Assembly: GCA_017547315.1 (NCBI GenBank)
Contig: JAFYQA010000033.1
Coordinates: 1 to 5,255, forward strand
DNA from: Roseburia sp.
GTDB taxonomy: Bacteria > Bacillota_A > Clostridia > Lachnospirales > Lachnospiraceae
DNA length: 5,255 nt
Direction of reading: 5' to 3'
In this document: positions 1-5,255 of the stretch, piece by piece
How the letters are laid out: each line of letters begins with the position of its first letter
How positions within the stretch are numbered: the first letter of the stretch is position 1
Position numbers and translations under genes: made by a program
Notes under the pieces: model-generated
What the model was told of the DNA's origin: nothing
Databases searched by the model: none
What the model saw: the letters and a program-made list of their open reading frames with translations, nothing else

Positions 1-599
1 CCATCCATATACATAGACTCGTCTACTACGACAAAATCATCACCCTCTGGAAGCATAGTGAGTATTTTGGCCTCTGTAGTAGGCTCCATTCTTACGTTTA
101 GGGTCTGTGTTGTTACTGTAGCATATCGGGTACTTACTTTTCTGGCAAGTGCTTCATCTCCTACCACTACATATTCGCATTTTACATATCCGGTTACACT
201 GCCGGATGTAATTTTATACCAGCCATTTTCTGTCGTTTCTAAGACAGTTGCTGCTGAATTATCATAAAGTTTTCCTAAAACTTCACTCTCTGTATTGGCC
301 TCTGCACGTACATTCACATAATTATCTACCTGTGCAATTGCCACTCCCACATAAGGCGCTCTCAATTCAGCTAAAGTGGATACTGTCGTATTCACTCGCT
401 TTTTCACCATCTCGATCATTGGTAAAATCTTTAACGCACCTCTTCGTGCTACCACCAGCTTCTCTTCTGTCTCAGAAGCCTCTTCGGTAGCCATTACTTC
501 TTCTGTATTATTTGACGCATATATAAAAGCAGGTGCATCTGTCATAAGAATCGATGCTACTAAAGTCAGACACACTGCTGATTTCCATTTCATTATCAT
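1..599 (-). CDS. Secreted bacterial SH3-domain protein, N-terminal part (probable cell-wall hydrolase), truncated by window edge
   Basis: Translating the minus strand from the ATG at 599 gives 199 uninterrupted codons running off the window. A TTAGGAG ribosome site lies 9 nt upstream and favours this ATG over the one two codons later. Residues 1-28 form a signal peptide: Lys4/Lys6, a hydrophobic stretch CLTLVASILM, and possible cleavage near IYA-SN. An acidic Glu/Thr-rich linker follows at about 30-48. Two bacterial SH3 repeats are recognisable. The first spans about 88-145, with YVNVRAEANTESEVLGKL, then NGWYKI and GYVKCEYV. The second begins near 160, with LNVRMEPTTEAKIL, and is cut off. SH3b repeats bind peptidoglycan or act as targeting modules. 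In clostridial proteins with this layout the C-terminus is often an NlpC/P60 or SleB-type hydrolase, but that part lies outside the window, so the enzymatic role is inference. It sits 118 bp downstream of cvfB with no clear terminator between them. Confidence 0.85.
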   Translation of the reverse strand, partial: MIMKWKSAVCLTLVASILMTDAPAFIYASNNTEEVMATEEASETEEKLVVARRGALKILPMIEMVKKRVNTTVSTLAELRAPYVGVAIAQVDNYVNVRAEANTESEVLGKLYDNSAATVLETTENGWYKITSGSVTGYVKCEYVVVGDEALARKVSTRYATVTTQTLNVRMEPTTEAKILTMLPEGDDFVVVDESMYMD

Positions 600-608
600 T
601 TGTTACTA

Positions 609-615
609 CTCCTAA
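609..615 (-). promoter_or_regulatory. Ribosome binding site of the SH3b protein
   Basis: TTAGGAG on the minus strand ends 9 nt before the ATG at 599. The in-frame ATG at 593 would sit 15 nt away, so 599 is preferred. Confidence 0.7.
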
Positions 616-717
616 ATCACACACTTATCTTTCCGTAGAACACTAAATTTTACAATAACTATTCAGTGCACCATAAGTAAAATCGCATCTAAGACACTTT
701 TCCTTAGCTCTAAATCG

Positions 718-1554
718 TTATATCTTACGGATTGCTCTCTCTGTAATCTCTACTCTGCGTTCCTTGTACAATCTGCCTACCGCACGTTTAAACGCATTTT
801 TGCTCAAACCGGTCTCTCGCTTAATTACTTCTGGCGATGCTTTATCTGTAAATGGAAGTACTCCTGCAAATTCTTCGATAATCTGCATTACAAGTTCTGC
901 ATCATCCTCCATCTGGATATACGCCTTATCGCGAAGGGTCACATCTAATTTACCATCTTCTTTTACATTTGTAACTTTTGCTTCAATCACATCACCAACG
1001 CGAAGTTTGCTGCAGTCCTCATGACGTGGAATCATCGCTGAATACTTATCATCTACCGCAAGAAACGTTCCAAAATTATCACTGAATTCATAAACACGTC
1101 CATTTACAATGTCCCCTTCTTTATAAGGAGATTCTTTTGACAATAAATCATAAAGTTTTTTCATGCTGGCACAAAGTCTGCTACTCTTATCGATATAAAG
1201 AGTCACTAAAATCTCATCACCAGCCTCTACTTTACGTGTCATTTCATGGAATGGAAGAAATAAATCTTTTTCCAAACCCCAATTTAAAAATGCACCAATT
1301 TTTCCAATCTCAATGACTTCTAATACAGCTAAGCCACCCAATGTAATAGCTGGCGTATTAGTAGTCGCTATCATTCTATCCTTTGAATCTTTATATAAGA
1401 AAACATTCAATTTATCTCCGATTTTTGTATCGGCTGGAACCTGTTTTTCCGGCAATAATACTCTATTTTCAGTATTCTTCTCTTCTGCCAGATATACACC
1501 AAACGCTACTCTTTTTACGACTGTCAGTTCCTGATATTCTCCTAATTTTAACAT
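718..1554 (-). CDS. cvfB: CvfB-family S1-domain RNA-binding protein
   Basis: This is a 278-residue cytosolic protein of the CvfB/YitL family. Members are tandem S1-domain proteins that bind RNA; in Staphylococcus aureus CvfB affects virulence gene expression, but its molecular role remains poorly defined. Three S1-like barrels can be seen: about 5-62 (TVVKRVAFGVYLAEE), about 72-133 (LEVIEIGKIGAFLNWG, then KDLFLPFHE), and about 145-208 (GDIVNGRVYEFSDNFGTFL, ending in DVTLRDK). A C-terminal winged helix spans about 215-278 (LPFTDKASPEVIKRETGLS, then KRAVGRLYKE). Length and domain order are normal for the family. An in-frame ATG exists four codons upstream at 1566, but it has no ribosome site, and its own codons spell the GGAGG that serves the ATG at 1554, so 1554 was chosen. 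It follows the thioesterase gene on the same strand after about 105 bp. No convincing promoter of its own was seen, so co-transcription is possible. Confidence 0.92.
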   Translation of the reverse strand: MLKLGEYQELTVVKRVAFGVYLAEEKNTENRVLLPEKQVPADTKIGDKLNVFLYKDSKDRMIATTNTPAITLGGLAVLEVIEIGKIGAFLNWGLEKDLFLPFHEMTRKVEAGDEILVTLYIDKSSRLCASMKKLYDLLSKESPYKEGDIVNGRVYEFSDNFGTFLAVDDKYSAMIPRHEDCSKLRVGDVIEAKVTNVKEDGKLDVTLRDKAYIQMEDDAELVMQIIEEFAGVLPFTDKASPEVIKRETGLSKNAFKRAVGRLYKERRVEITERAIRKI

Positions 1555-1564
1555 TTGCTCCTCC
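1555..1564 (-). promoter_or_regulatory. Ribosome binding site deciding the cvfB start
   Basis: GGAGGAGCAA directly precedes the ATG at 1554; the GGAGG core is 5 nt from the start codon. The site lies inside the four-codon extension that the upstream ATG at 1566 would add, which argues that the extension is not the main translated form. Confidence 0.8.
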
Positions 1565-1587
1565 ATTAATAATACATGTTATTCCGT

Positions 1588-1675
1588 ACAGTTACCTTAT
1601 TACTGTTCACACCCAAATCATGTTCTTTCGCTATCTGACAGCAAGTGTCCGATAGTTCTCTAAACAGTAACATTA
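1588..1675. repeat. Cluster of ACAGTWA motifs and nested inverted repeats between thioesterase gene and cvfB
   Basis: Three copies of a short motif occur here: ACAGTTACCTTA at 1588-1599 (+), AACAGTAA read on the minus strand at 1607-1600, and ACAGTAACATTA at 1664-1675 (+), the last overlapping the end of the thioesterase gene. TTACTGTT (1600-1607) and AACAGTAA (1663-1670) form a perfect 8-bp inverted repeat. It encloses a second hairpin at 1631-1655, CTATC-T-GACA, loop GCAAG, TGTC-C-GATAG, nine pairs with one mismatch. No T-tract follows on either strand, so this is not an intrinsic terminator. An operator or an RNA structure are both possible. The function is unknown. Confidence 0.45.
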
Positions 1676-2391
1676 CTTTCTTTTTTTACAAACTGGATTA
1701 CCGCGTATGGTTTTCCTTCTTCATTATTTAATGCGACCGTAATACTCTGTTCCTGCGTATATATCATCGGATATAAAACATCCCCTAAAACGGCTGCATT
1801 CCGGTATTCCGCCCGAACACGTTCCACTTCAAACTGCTCCGGCAAATACTCCTCCGCCACCATAATATACTTTCCATTATTCATATGTTCGTTGGTATCG
1901 ATAAAAAATTCCGGAACAGTAATCGGCACACCTGTTACGCCTTCTCCTTCAAAAGCAATCTTACGGCTTGACCACGGATATTCGATTGGTTCCTCAATTA
2001 CCGCATCATACGCACTTGCTACGTTTTCCGGGATGCGAGCAGGCTTTTTTGTCTCATAATTAATATATACCCACAAAGAATTCGCCATGGCAATCATTTC
2101 ATCTTGTCCATCCGTCACATAAAAATTACGGTGTCCATAAAAACCTTTAAATGAACATGGAAAAGTTCCTACTGAAATGTCTTGACATACTTTAGGCATC
2201 TTTCCTATGATAATCTCCCAGGAAGATAATATCCATGCTTCCTGCCTTTCGCGTAGAAAATCCATTCCCACGCCCAATCCTTCGGATTGGAATGTGCAAG
2301 TATCCTGTAAATAATCTGTCAACGCTGCTAAGGTCAACACTTTTTCACGATTCACTTCGCTATATCTTACTTTACTCTTAAACTGATACAT
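1660..2391 (-). CDS. Acyl-ACP thioesterase (FatA/FatB-like, double hot-dog)
   Basis: This 243-residue cytosolic enzyme is predicted to hydrolyse acyl-acyl carrier protein to free fatty acid and ACP, ending or diverting fatty-acid synthesis. The length suits bacterial members of the plant FatA/FatB-like family, with two tandem hot-dog folds (about 1-130 and 145-243). The first shows YSEVNREKVLTLAALTDYLQD and later the SLWVYINYETKKPARIP strand region. The second carries the family active-site stretch FFIDTNEHMNNGKYI, with Asp165, Asn167 and His169 matching the D-x-N-x-H pattern. The following segment, EYRNAAVLGD (195-204), aligns with the plant EYRREC region but lacks its Glu and Cys. Several in-frame starts exist upstream (GTG 2424, ATG 2403, ATG 2397). 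ATG 2391 was chosen because it opens on the family-typical MYQFKSKVRYSEV and follows GGTGAT with 4 nt spacing, a match to the 16S rRNA 3' end. The start is moderately certain, the family call strong. Confidence 0.93.
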   Translation of the reverse strand: MYQFKSKVRYSEVNREKVLTLAALTDYLQDTCTFQSEGLGVGMDFLRERQEAWILSSWEIIIGKMPKVCQDISVGTFPCSFKGFYGHRNFYVTDGQDEMIAMANSLWVYINYETKKPARIPENVASAYDAVIEEPIEYPWSSRKIAFEGEGVTGVPITVPEFFIDTNEHMNNGKYIMVAEEYLPEQFEVERVRAEYRNAAVLGDVLYPMIYTQEQSITVALNNEEGKPYAVIQFVKKESNVTV

Positions 2392-2404
2392 CGTCATCAC
2401 CATT

Positions 2405-2410
2405 ATTATA
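2405..2410 (-). promoter_or_regulatory. Possible -10 element for the thioesterase gene
   Basis: A perfect TATAAT lies on the minus strand just before the thioesterase start cluster and downstream of the tRNA terminator. The -35 position at 17 bp spacing reads CATGCA, which is poor, and the transcript would begin within about 10 nt of the start codon. A TTGACT at 2453-2448 could be the -35 of a different promoter, but its -10 position (GCAAAT) is poor. The true start of this transcript is therefore unresolved. Confidence 0.35.
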
Positions 2411-2432
2411 TTACAAAAATCCACATTTGCAT
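2406..2432 (-). other. Possible 8-codon upstream ORF (leader peptide) before the thioesterase gene
   Basis: ATG at 2432 opens a short frame encoding MQMWIFVI and ending at TAA (2408-2406), 14 nt before the thioesterase ATG. AGGAAG at 2444-2439 sits 6 nt upstream, a better-placed ribosome site than the one serving the thioesterase itself. It could be chance in AT-rich sequence, or could couple translation to the main gene. It would only be in the mRNA if transcription begins upstream of 2444, for example by read-through of the terminator. Confidence 0.25.
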
Positions 2433-2451
2433 GGTTTTCTTCCTATGAGTC

Positions 2452-2480
2452 AAAAAAAATAGCACCACTTACGTGGTGCT
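2452..2480 (-). terminator. Rho-independent terminator after tRNA-Gln
   Basis: On the minus strand AGCACCAC and GTGGTGCT pair as a perfect 8-bp stem around a GTAA tetraloop, followed by A and then eight T residues. It begins 5 nt after the tRNA 3' end, so it ends the tRNA transcript and any read-through from yigZ. It also separates this unit from the thioesterase gene downstream. Confidence 0.95.
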
Positions 2481-2485
2481 ACTAG

Positions 2486-2557
2486 CAGGGCTACAAGGAT
2501 TCGAACCTTGAAATGACGGAGTCAGAGTCCGTTGCCTTACCGTTTGGCGATAGCCCT
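2486..2557 (-). tRNA. tRNA-Gln (anticodon CUG)
   Basis: A 72-nt gene folds into a complete cloverleaf. The acceptor stem is AGGGCTA (2557-2551) with TAGCCCT (2493-2487), all 7 pairs matched, and the discriminator base is G (2486). The D arm reads GCC-AAACGGTAA-GGC. The anticodon stem is ACGGA/TCCGT around loop CTCTGAC, placing CTG at 2525-2523, which reads CAG glutamine codons. The variable loop is CATTT, and the T arm is CAAGG-TTCGAAT-CCTTG. The short D loop and G discriminator are typical of tRNA-Gln. The 3' CCA is not encoded (CTA follows), so it must be added by nucleotidyltransferase. The gene stands alone with its own promoter and terminator. Confidence 0.97.
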
Positions 2558-2566
2558 TTATTTATC

Positions 2567-2593
2567 TGTTGACTTGTTATCTCGCCGTCAACA
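2567..2593 (-). repeat. Inverted repeat in the 5' leader of the tRNA-Gln precursor
   Basis: TGTTGAC (2593-2587) and GTCAACA (2573-2567) on the minus strand are perfect 7-bp complements separated by 13 nt. The -10 element ends at 2600, so transcription should start near 2593. The hairpin would then sit at the extreme 5' end of the precursor, about 9 nt before the mature tRNA. Confidence 0.6.
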
Positions 2594-2599
2594 ATAGCT

Positions 2600-2628
2600 A
2601 TTATATATGGCCCACATAAAAAAGTCAA
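2600..2628 (-). promoter_or_regulatory. Strong sigma-A-type promoter of tRNA-Gln
   Basis: TTGACT (2628-2623) and TATAAT (2605-2600) are separated by exactly 17 bp, giving a -35 one base off consensus and a perfect -10. The predicted start near 2593 leaves a leader of about 36 nt before the tRNA. The -35 hexamer contains the TGA stop codon of yigZ (2627-2625). Confidence 0.9.
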
Positions 2629-3275
2629 GCGTTTTTTTCAAAAATTTTTAATTTTTTTTCAATTATAGCGTACAACACCTCATCCCCCCAGGAAATACGG
2701 GCATTTCCGCTCGTTGCTTCGATTACATCTTTTTCAATTTTCTGCTGTAATTCACTCGGAATCATGACAATAATCTCTACTTGATCTGTATAAATGGTAT
2801 CAATCGTTGTCAAATTTTCTTTTCCTATTATATATTGAATTTTTCCTAATCCTACATAATCGGTTCCAATTGTCAGTTTTCGGCCTGGAAGTTTATCTAT
2901 CACCACACTGGCTGCAAGTCCTTCCTGTGTCGCCTTCTGATATGCACGTACTAATCCACCTGTACCAAGCAATGTTCCGCCAAAATATCTGGTCACTACC
3001 ACTGCTACATTGTGAATCCCTTCTTTTAACAATACATCTAACATCGGACGTCCTGCCGTCTGAGCTGGTTCTCCATCATCAGAGCACCGGCTTATCTCAT
3101 TATTGTCTCCAATCACAAATGCCGAACAATTATGTCTGGCATCCCAGTATTTCTTTTTCATTTCATTAATAAAGGCTACCGCCTCTTCTTCTGAGCAAAC
3201 CGGACGCACCGTTGCAATAAATCTGGATTTTTTTTCGACGATTTCACCTTCACCGCCGCTATATACTGTCTTCAT
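2625..3275 (-). CDS. yigZ: YigZ/IMPACT-family protein
   Basis: This 216-residue cytosolic protein belongs to the YigZ (UPF0029, IMPACT N-terminal domain) family, whose eukaryotic relative IMPACT modulates Gcn2 signalling. The bacterial role is not settled. The IMPACT domain spans about 17-120 and holds both family hallmarks: DDGEPAQTAGRPML (66-79) and VTRYFGGTLLGTGGLVRAY (94-112). Residues about 137-195 form the smaller C-terminal ferredoxin-like (DUF1949-type) domain. Total length is normal for the family. The start at 3275 has AGGGGA 7 nt upstream and gives the typical MKTVYSGGEGEIVEKKSRF opening; a longer frame from TTG at 3305 has no comparable support. The 3' end is A/T-rich with homopolymer runs, encoding a lysine-rich tail. 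It is transcribed divergently from the PBP gene. It lacks an obvious terminator, so transcription probably continues through the tRNA to the terminator at 2480-2452. Confidence 0.95.
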   Translation of the reverse strand: MKTVYSGGEGEIVEKKSRFIATVRPVCSEEEAVAFINEMKKKYWDARHNCSAFVIGDNNEISRCSDDGEPAQTAGRPMLDVLLKEGIHNVAVVVTRYFGGTLLGTGGLVRAYQKATQEGLAASVVIDKLPGRKLTIGTDYVGLGKIQYIIGKENLTTIDTIYTDQVEIIVMIPSELQQKIEKDVIEATSGNARISWGDEVLYAIIEKKLKIFEKNA

Positions 3276-3377
3276 AACAGATTCCCCTATTGTCATTCTA
3301 TACAATTATTCAAAATCTATCAGACCTTTCATGCCTAATTCTGAACAATTTAAATTTCCTAATATATATTTTTCTTT

Positions 3378-3386
3378 ATTATAGCA
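3378..3386 (-). promoter_or_regulatory. Extended -10 promoter of yigZ
   Basis: TGCTATAAT on the minus strand is a perfect extended -10 (TG-n-TATAAT). The -35 position at 17 bp spacing (3406-3401, TATATT) is weak, as is common with extended -10 promoters. The predicted start near 3371 gives a leader of roughly 95 nt before the ATG at 3275. Confidence 0.6.
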
Positions 3387-3394
3387 CAAATATT

Positions 3395-3403
3395 TGGTAT
3401 AAT
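3395..3403 (+). promoter_or_regulatory. Extended -10 promoter of the class A PBP gene
   Basis: TGGTATAAT on the plus strand is a perfect extended -10. The -35 position (3375-3380, TTTATT) is weak and overlaps the -10 of the opposing yigZ promoter. The predicted start near 3410 leaves about 58 nt of A/T-rich leader before the ATG at 3468. Confidence 0.65.
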
Positions 3404-3467
3404 ATAGTGATAGTAGCTTTTTATAAGGAAAAATATAAAATTTAGCAATAGAAAGGTATGGTATTTT

Positions 3468-5255
3468 ATGAATTACGGAAAGAAAGGTGCCAAGAAGCGA
3501 ACTGCAGAACTCACATCCAAGTCTACAGTCATTAAGAAAAAACTGCATGTAACATTTTTCAAGGCATTGCTGTTGTTATTTTTCGTTGTTGTTATTTTAG
3601 GCGGAAGTACAGCTTTTGGTGTGTGGAAAGGAATTATTGATTCTGCCCCATCCATTGATGAATTAGATGCCACTCCAACCGGTTATCAAACAATCGTTTT
3701 AGATGACGAAGGCAATAAGATTTCTACTTTAGTTGCCAGCGGTTCTAACCGAAAGTATGTCACCATCGATCAGATTCCACAGGATTTACAGGATGCATTT
3801 GTGGCATTAGAGGATATGCGTTTCTATGAACACAACGGTATCGATTTAAAAGGTATTGTCCGCGCCGCTGTCAATGGTGTCAAAAACGGTTTTAACTTCA
3901 ACCAGGGTGCTAGTACAATTACCCAGCAGTTGTTAAAGAACACCGTTTTATCTGAAGTATGGGCAGGCGAAGAATCTTTTATTGATAAAGTTGTACGAAA
4001 AGTACAAGAACAGTACATGGCAATCGAACTGGAAAAACAGGTCGATAAGCTTTGGATTTTAGAAAATTACTTAAATGCGATTAACCTTGGTCAGAACACC
4101 TTAGGTGTTGCTGTTGCATCCGAACGTTATTTTGGAAAACCAGTTTCTGAGCTGACACTTTCTGAAAGTGCGGTTATTGCTGCAATTACACAGAATCCTT
4201 CCAAACTTAATCCGATTAGTAATCCGGAGAAAAACGCTGAACGTCGTGAAAAAACATTAAAAGATATGTTAGCACAAGGATACATCACGCAGGAAGAATA
4301 TGATGTAGCTATAGCAGATGATGTATACGAGCGAATCCAGATTATTAATATCGAAACTGGTGAAACAGTTGTCAATTCTTACTTTATCGACGAACTGACA
4401 GATCAGGTTATCACCGATTTAATTGAGCAGAAAGGCTATACCGAGTCACAGGCTTATAAAGCACTTTATCAAGGTGGTCTTACCATTAAGTCCACACAGA
4501 ACATGGCTATGCAGGCAATCTGTGATGAAGAAGTAAATAATTTAGCAAACTATCCGACTGACCCGAAGGTTTCCTTCTCTTATCGTCTCTCTATTCAAAA
4601 AGCAGACGGTTCGATTAAACACTATAGCGAACAGAGTATGTTAAGCTATTACCAGAAAATCAAAGGTAAGAACTATAACATCAACTTTGCTTCTCAGGAA
4701 GCAGCTCAAGAGGCCATTGATCAGTACAAAGCTGACATCATGGAAGAAGGCGATGAAATTCTCGGTGGCGGTGAAACCGTTACTTTTACACTCCAGCCTC
4801 AGGTAGCCTTAACTATCATCGACCAAACAACAGGTGAAGTAAAAGCAATTATCGGTGGTCGTGGTGACAAAACAGCCAGCAAAACATTAAACCGAGCTTC
4901 TGACGTAGCGCGTCAGCCAGGTTCTACTTTTAAAATTATTGCCTGCTACGCAGCAGCATTAGATGCCGGCGGTTTAACCCTTGCTTCTGTACAAAATGAT
5001 GCTCCATTTGCTTACTCTGGAGAAGAGGCTCGTTTAGTTTCTAACTACGACAACCGTTATCGTGGTTGGACAACCTTACGTGAAGCAATTATTTCTTCTC
5101 TTAACGTTGTAACAGTTAAAACTTATACACAGATTAGTCCTAGATTGGGTCACAGCTACGCAGTCGATTTTGGTTTCTCAACCATTCGTTCTGACGAAGC
5201 TGATAACCAGTCCTTCTGTTTAGGTGGTATGACAAACGGTGTTTCCAACCTCGAG
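3468..5255 (+). CDS. Class A penicillin-binding protein (transglycosylase/transpeptidase), C-terminus cut off
   Basis: This bifunctional enzyme polymerises lipid II into glycan strands and cross-links peptides at the outer face of the membrane. The visible 596 residues start with a basic cytoplasmic tail (1-25) and one membrane anchor (about 28-50, ALLLLFFVVVIL). The GT51 transglycosylase (about 90-270) shows EDMRFYEHNG with catalytic Glu115, GASTITQQLLKN (147-158), RKVQE with Glu181, and KLWILENYLN (194-203). The transpeptidase begins near GGLTIKSTQN (336) and carries SxxK as S486-T-F-K489 and SxN as S544-L-N546. The KTG motif is expected beyond the window edge. A long segment at about 360-440 (LSYYQKIKGKNYNI) links the two halves; similar regions occur in clostridial PBPs. 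The start at 3468 follows GAAAGG at 11 nt. The ATG at 3458 is out of frame. The family is certain; the paralogue name (ponA, mrcA, pbpF) cannot be decided. Confidence 0.97.
   Translation, partial: MNYGKKGAKKRTAELTSKSTVIKKKLHVTFFKALLLLFFVVVILGGSTAFGVWKGIIDSAPSIDELDATPTGYQTIVLDDEGNKISTLVASGSNRKYVTIDQIPQDLQDAFVALEDMRFYEHNGIDLKGIVRAAVNGVKNGFNFNQGASTITQQLLKNTVLSEVWAGEESFIDKVVRKVQEQYMAIELEKQVDKLWILENYLNAINLGQNTLGVAVASERYFGKPVSELTLSESAVIAAITQNPSKLNPISNPEKNAERREKTLKDMLAQGYITQEEYDVAIADDVYERIQIINIETGETVVNSYFIDELTDQVITDLIEQKGYTESQAYKALYQGGLTIKSTQNMAMQAICDEEVNNLANYPTDPKVSFSYRLSIQKADGSIKHYSEQSMLSYYQKIKGKNYNINFASQEAAQEAIDQYKADIMEEGDEILGGGETVTFTLQPQVALTIIDQTTGEVKAIIGGRGDKTASKTLNRASDVARQPGSTFKIIACYAAALDAGGLTLASVQNDAPFAYSGEEARLVSNYDNRYRGWTTLREAIISSLNVVTVKTYTQISPRLGHSYAVDFGFSTIRSDEADNQSFCLGGMTNGVSNLE

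Noticed and set aside
58..615. Three open frames on the plus strand (58-267, 248-490, 376-615)
   Set aside because: All lie opposite the SH3b protein gene, which has a signal peptide, recognisable repeats and a good ribosome site. The plus-strand products show no domain and no ribosome site.
600..717. Possible terminator or hairpins between cvfB and the SH3b gene (CTAAG/CTTAG; CACTGAAT/ATTTAGTG)
   Set aside because: Stems are short or need a G-T pair with a 12-nt loop, and neither is followed by a T-tract. No credible -10/-35 pair was found there either.
764..1655. Plus-strand open frames opposite cvfB (764-1024, 1313-1534, 1383-1655)
   Set aside because: They are antisense shadows of the clear CvfB coding region, with no family resemblance.
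2569..2604. Plus-strand promoter TTGACT with TATTAT
   Set aside because: The spacing is 24 bp and no gene follows in that direction; the TTGACT is one arm of the tRNA-leader inverted repeat.
2629..2665. A/T runs at the end of yigZ as an intrinsic terminator
   Set aside because: There is no GC-containing stem before the T-run; only weak A-T pairing is possible.
2807..3384. Plus-strand open frames opposite yigZ
   Set aside because: They run antisense to the conserved IMPACT motifs and have no ribosome sites or recognisable products.
3306..4375. Minus-strand open frames at 3306-3548, 3473-3673, 3824-4018 and 4127-4375
   Set aside because: The first covers the divergent promoter region and the PBP start; the others are antisense to the GT51 domain. 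None has a plausible product.
1..5255. A novel defence, mobile or RNA-based system
   Set aside because: Every gene belongs to a common chromosomal family. There are no direct-repeat arrays, transposase or integrase remnants, retroelement motifs or toxin-antitoxin pairs, and the sole tRNA shows no adjacent attachment-site duplication.

Overview
This window looks like ordinary chromosomal housekeeping sequence from a low-GC, Gram-positive anaerobe. The gene content points to Firmicutes/Clostridia, most likely Lachnospiraceae: a CvfB-type S1 protein, a bacterial FatA-like acyl-ACP thioesterase, a secreted SH3b protein, and a class A PBP behind a TGG-TATAAT promoter. The family assignment is an inference from protein style and promoter style. 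No search was run.

Layout. Four protein genes and one tRNA lie on the minus strand, and one protein gene lies on the plus strand. From left to right: (1) the N-terminal part of a secreted SH3b-domain protein (599 down to the window edge, cut off); (2) cvfB, an S1-domain RNA-binding protein (1554-718); (3) an acyl-ACP thioesterase (2391-1660); (4) a strong Rho-independent terminator (2480-2452) closing a tRNA-Gln(CUG) gene (2557-2486), which has its own near-consensus promoter (2628-2600) overlapping the end of the next gene; (5) yigZ, an IMPACT/YigZ-family protein (3275-2625); (6) a divergent intergenic region (3276-3467) with two back-to-back extended -10 promoters; (7) a class A penicillin-binding protein (3468 to the window edge, cut off inside its transpeptidase domain).

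How the genes relate. Two encode envelope functions: the bifunctional peptidoglycan synthase at the right edge and the probable wall-associated SH3b protein at the left edge. The thioesterase acts on the fatty-acid/acyl-ACP pool. CvfB and YigZ are conserved RNA- or translation-linked proteins of loosely defined role. The thioesterase and cvfB are same-strand neighbours about 105 bp apart with no clear terminator between them, so co-transcription is plausible. yigZ has no obvious terminator of its own and probably reads into the tRNA unit, which ends at the terminator. No gap exceeds about 200 bp. I see no mobile element, CRISPR array, prophage or defence system, and no convincing novel system. 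The points worth a second look are regulatory: overlapping divergent promoters, a repeat cluster upstream of cvfB, a tiny upstream ORF before the thioesterase, and a hairpin at the 5' end of the tRNA precursor.
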